This document shows positions 63,320 through 64,000 of a stretch of 64,000 nt of DNA, in pieces; the stretch's first letter is position 1, and every line of letters starts with the position of its first letter. The stretch is from Halolamina pelagica (GTDB taxonomy: Archaea; Halobacteriota; Halobacteria; Halobacteriales; Haloferacaceae). The stretch lies in the NCBI RefSeq assembly GCF_001307315.1, contig NZ_LGUC01000002.1:62001-126000 (forward strand), in the 5' to 3' direction. A program made the position numbers and the translations under genes. The notes under the pieces are model-generated. The model had not been told where the DNA came from, made no database searches, and saw nothing but the letters and a program-made list of their open reading frames with translations.

Positions 63320-64000
63320 TGTGACACCTCCGTCGCCGCCCGCTCGTCGACGCGGGCGGAGACCTGCCCCGCGAGTTCGACCGCCCGGACGCCGTCCTCG
63401 GCGCTGACCGCGGGTGCCGTGCCGTTCGCGGCCGCGTCGAGAAACGCCGAGAGCTCCTCTTTCAGCGGCTCGCCGCTCTCGACGAAGGGGCGCTCGATCA
63501 CGCTCTCGATACGGTGGCGCACGTCGCCGTCGGCCGCGACGTACTCCGGGCGGGAGCGCCGGTGGACCTCGACGGTCTGATCGAGCAGGTCGACGACCAC
63601 GCGACACTCCTCGGCGGTGACGGTCAGCCGGCGCACGCGCTCCTGTGTGAGTCGGCTGGCGGTGAGCGAGGCGACGGCGCCGTCGCCCGCCCAGGTCGCC
63701 GTCGCGTACTCGCCGTCGCCAGCCCCCGCCGCGGAGACGAGCGTCGGCTCCTCCTCGAGCAGCGTACAGAGCAGGTCGATGTCGTGGATCATCAGATCGA
63801 ACACGACGTTGGCTTGAATGTCGCGCTCGACCGGCGGACCCAGTCGCTCGGCCGTGACGGCGACGACCGAGAGGTCCTGAAACGCCCGCAGGAGCGTCTG
63901 GATGGCGGGGTTGAACCGCTCGATGTGGCCGATCTGGATCGTGACGCCCGCCGCGGCCGCGTCGGCGGCGAGTTCACGGCCCACATCCGGGTCGTCGACG
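63316..64000 (-). CDS. Gfo/Idh/MocA family oxidoreductase, C-terminal part (continues past window)
   Basis: At least 228 residues; the N-terminal NAD-binding fold is beyond the edge. VTIQIGHIERFNPAIQTLLR is the EK/ERFNP hallmark and VVFDLMIHDIDLLCTLLEEE the HDIDL motif (catalytic His). Frames the C-terminal domain up to VDERAATEVSQ, stop at 63316. Likely acts on a UDP-sugar (WlbA-type 3-dehydrogenase) together with the next gene. Confidence 0.88.
   Translation of the reverse strand, partial: VDDPDVGRELAADAAAAGVTIQIGHIERFNPAIQTLLRAFQDLSVVAVTAERLGPPVERDIQANVVFDLMIHDIDLLCTLLEEEPTLVSAAGAGDGEYATATWAGDGAVASLTASRLTQERVRRLTVTAEECRVVVDLLDQTVEVHRRSRPEYVAADGDVRHRIESVIERPFVESGEPLKEELSAFLDAAANGTAPAVSAEDGVRAVELAGQVSARVDERAATEVSQ

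Noticed and set aside
1..64000. CRISPR arrays, tRNA and rRNA genes
   Set aside because: No regularly spaced 25-37 nt repeats and no cloverleaf or rRNA sequence were recognised by eye; a covariance search would be decisive.

Overview
The window comes from a haloarchaeon (class Halobacteria). Most of it is GC-rich and codes for acidic, Asp/Glu-rich proteins. It carries an archaellum operon, a TFB-type initiation factor, HTH_10 (bacterio-opsin-activator type) and ArsR-like regulators, twin-arginine lipoproteins, and RHDIRN-type histidine kinases. The genus cannot be told from sequence reading alone.

Region 1, about 1-22.7 kb, is an accessory region of plasmid or integrated-element character. 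It holds three toxin-antitoxin-like modules (an RHH antitoxin with a PIN toxin, a winged-helix protein with a PIN toxin, and two copies of a winged-helix/coiled-coil protein next to a small His-rich protein). It also has an RPA-like OB-fold protein, an extra TFB, zinc-finger plasmid proteins and a PD-(D/E)XK-like nuclease. Broken pieces of Orc1/Cdc6, a primase-associated protein, a SNF2-type helicase, a PQQ lipoprotein and TFB lie among them. An AT-rich islet (about 8.3-11.3 kb: Tat-exported trypsin-like protease and PQQ-propeller lipoprotein) lies between two copies of a roughly 330-nt structured repeat. A second repeat pair brackets TFB. The most unusual signal is a five-copy interrupted palindrome, (T)TAACCAAC-N22-25-GTTGGTTAA, at 110, 4774, 14230, 22477 and 43346. 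Each copy lies just past the 3' end of a minus-strand gene or gene fragment. In order and spelling it recalls cassette recombination (attC-like) sites, but no recombinase is visible in the window.

Region 2, about 22.7-30.7 kb, looks more chromosomal: a very large hybrid histidine kinase, formate-tetrahydrofolate ligase, a universal stress protein, a bat-type regulator and an SdpI-like membrane protein. Region 3, 31.0-41.0 kb, is a sulfide and oxidative-stress island: rhodanese/metallo-beta-lactamase sulfurtransferase, an HTH-double-rhodanese regulator, sulfide:quinone oxidoreductase with its DUF1641 partner, Prx6 peroxiredoxin, cytochrome bd oxidase (cydAB) and a DoxX protein. A perfect palindrome, CACTGTA-TTG-TACAGTG, sits immediately before the first of these. 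It is followed by a LOV-domain hybrid histidine kinase at 41.0-42.8 kb.

Region 4, 43-56.5 kb, contains an MFS transporter, a serine hydrolase, the complete archaellum operon (flaC/E fusion-F-G-H-I-J-flaD/E) divergent from one archaellin gene, and several winged-helix regulators. Region 5, 56.6-64 kb, has a metallo-beta-lactamase protein, a sulfatase-like protein, a DUF4397 lipoprotein, and the start of a polysaccharide operon (Gfo/Idh oxidoreductase, UDP-sugar dehydrogenase, deacetylase-like protein).

Many otherwise intact genes (cydA, cydB, flaI, flaJ, flaC/E, both long sensor genes and others) are broken by single missing bases, nearly always in runs of 3-5 G or C. This pattern is much more likely a homopolymer sequencing artefact than biology. 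Such genes are reported here as single CDSs with the break point given.
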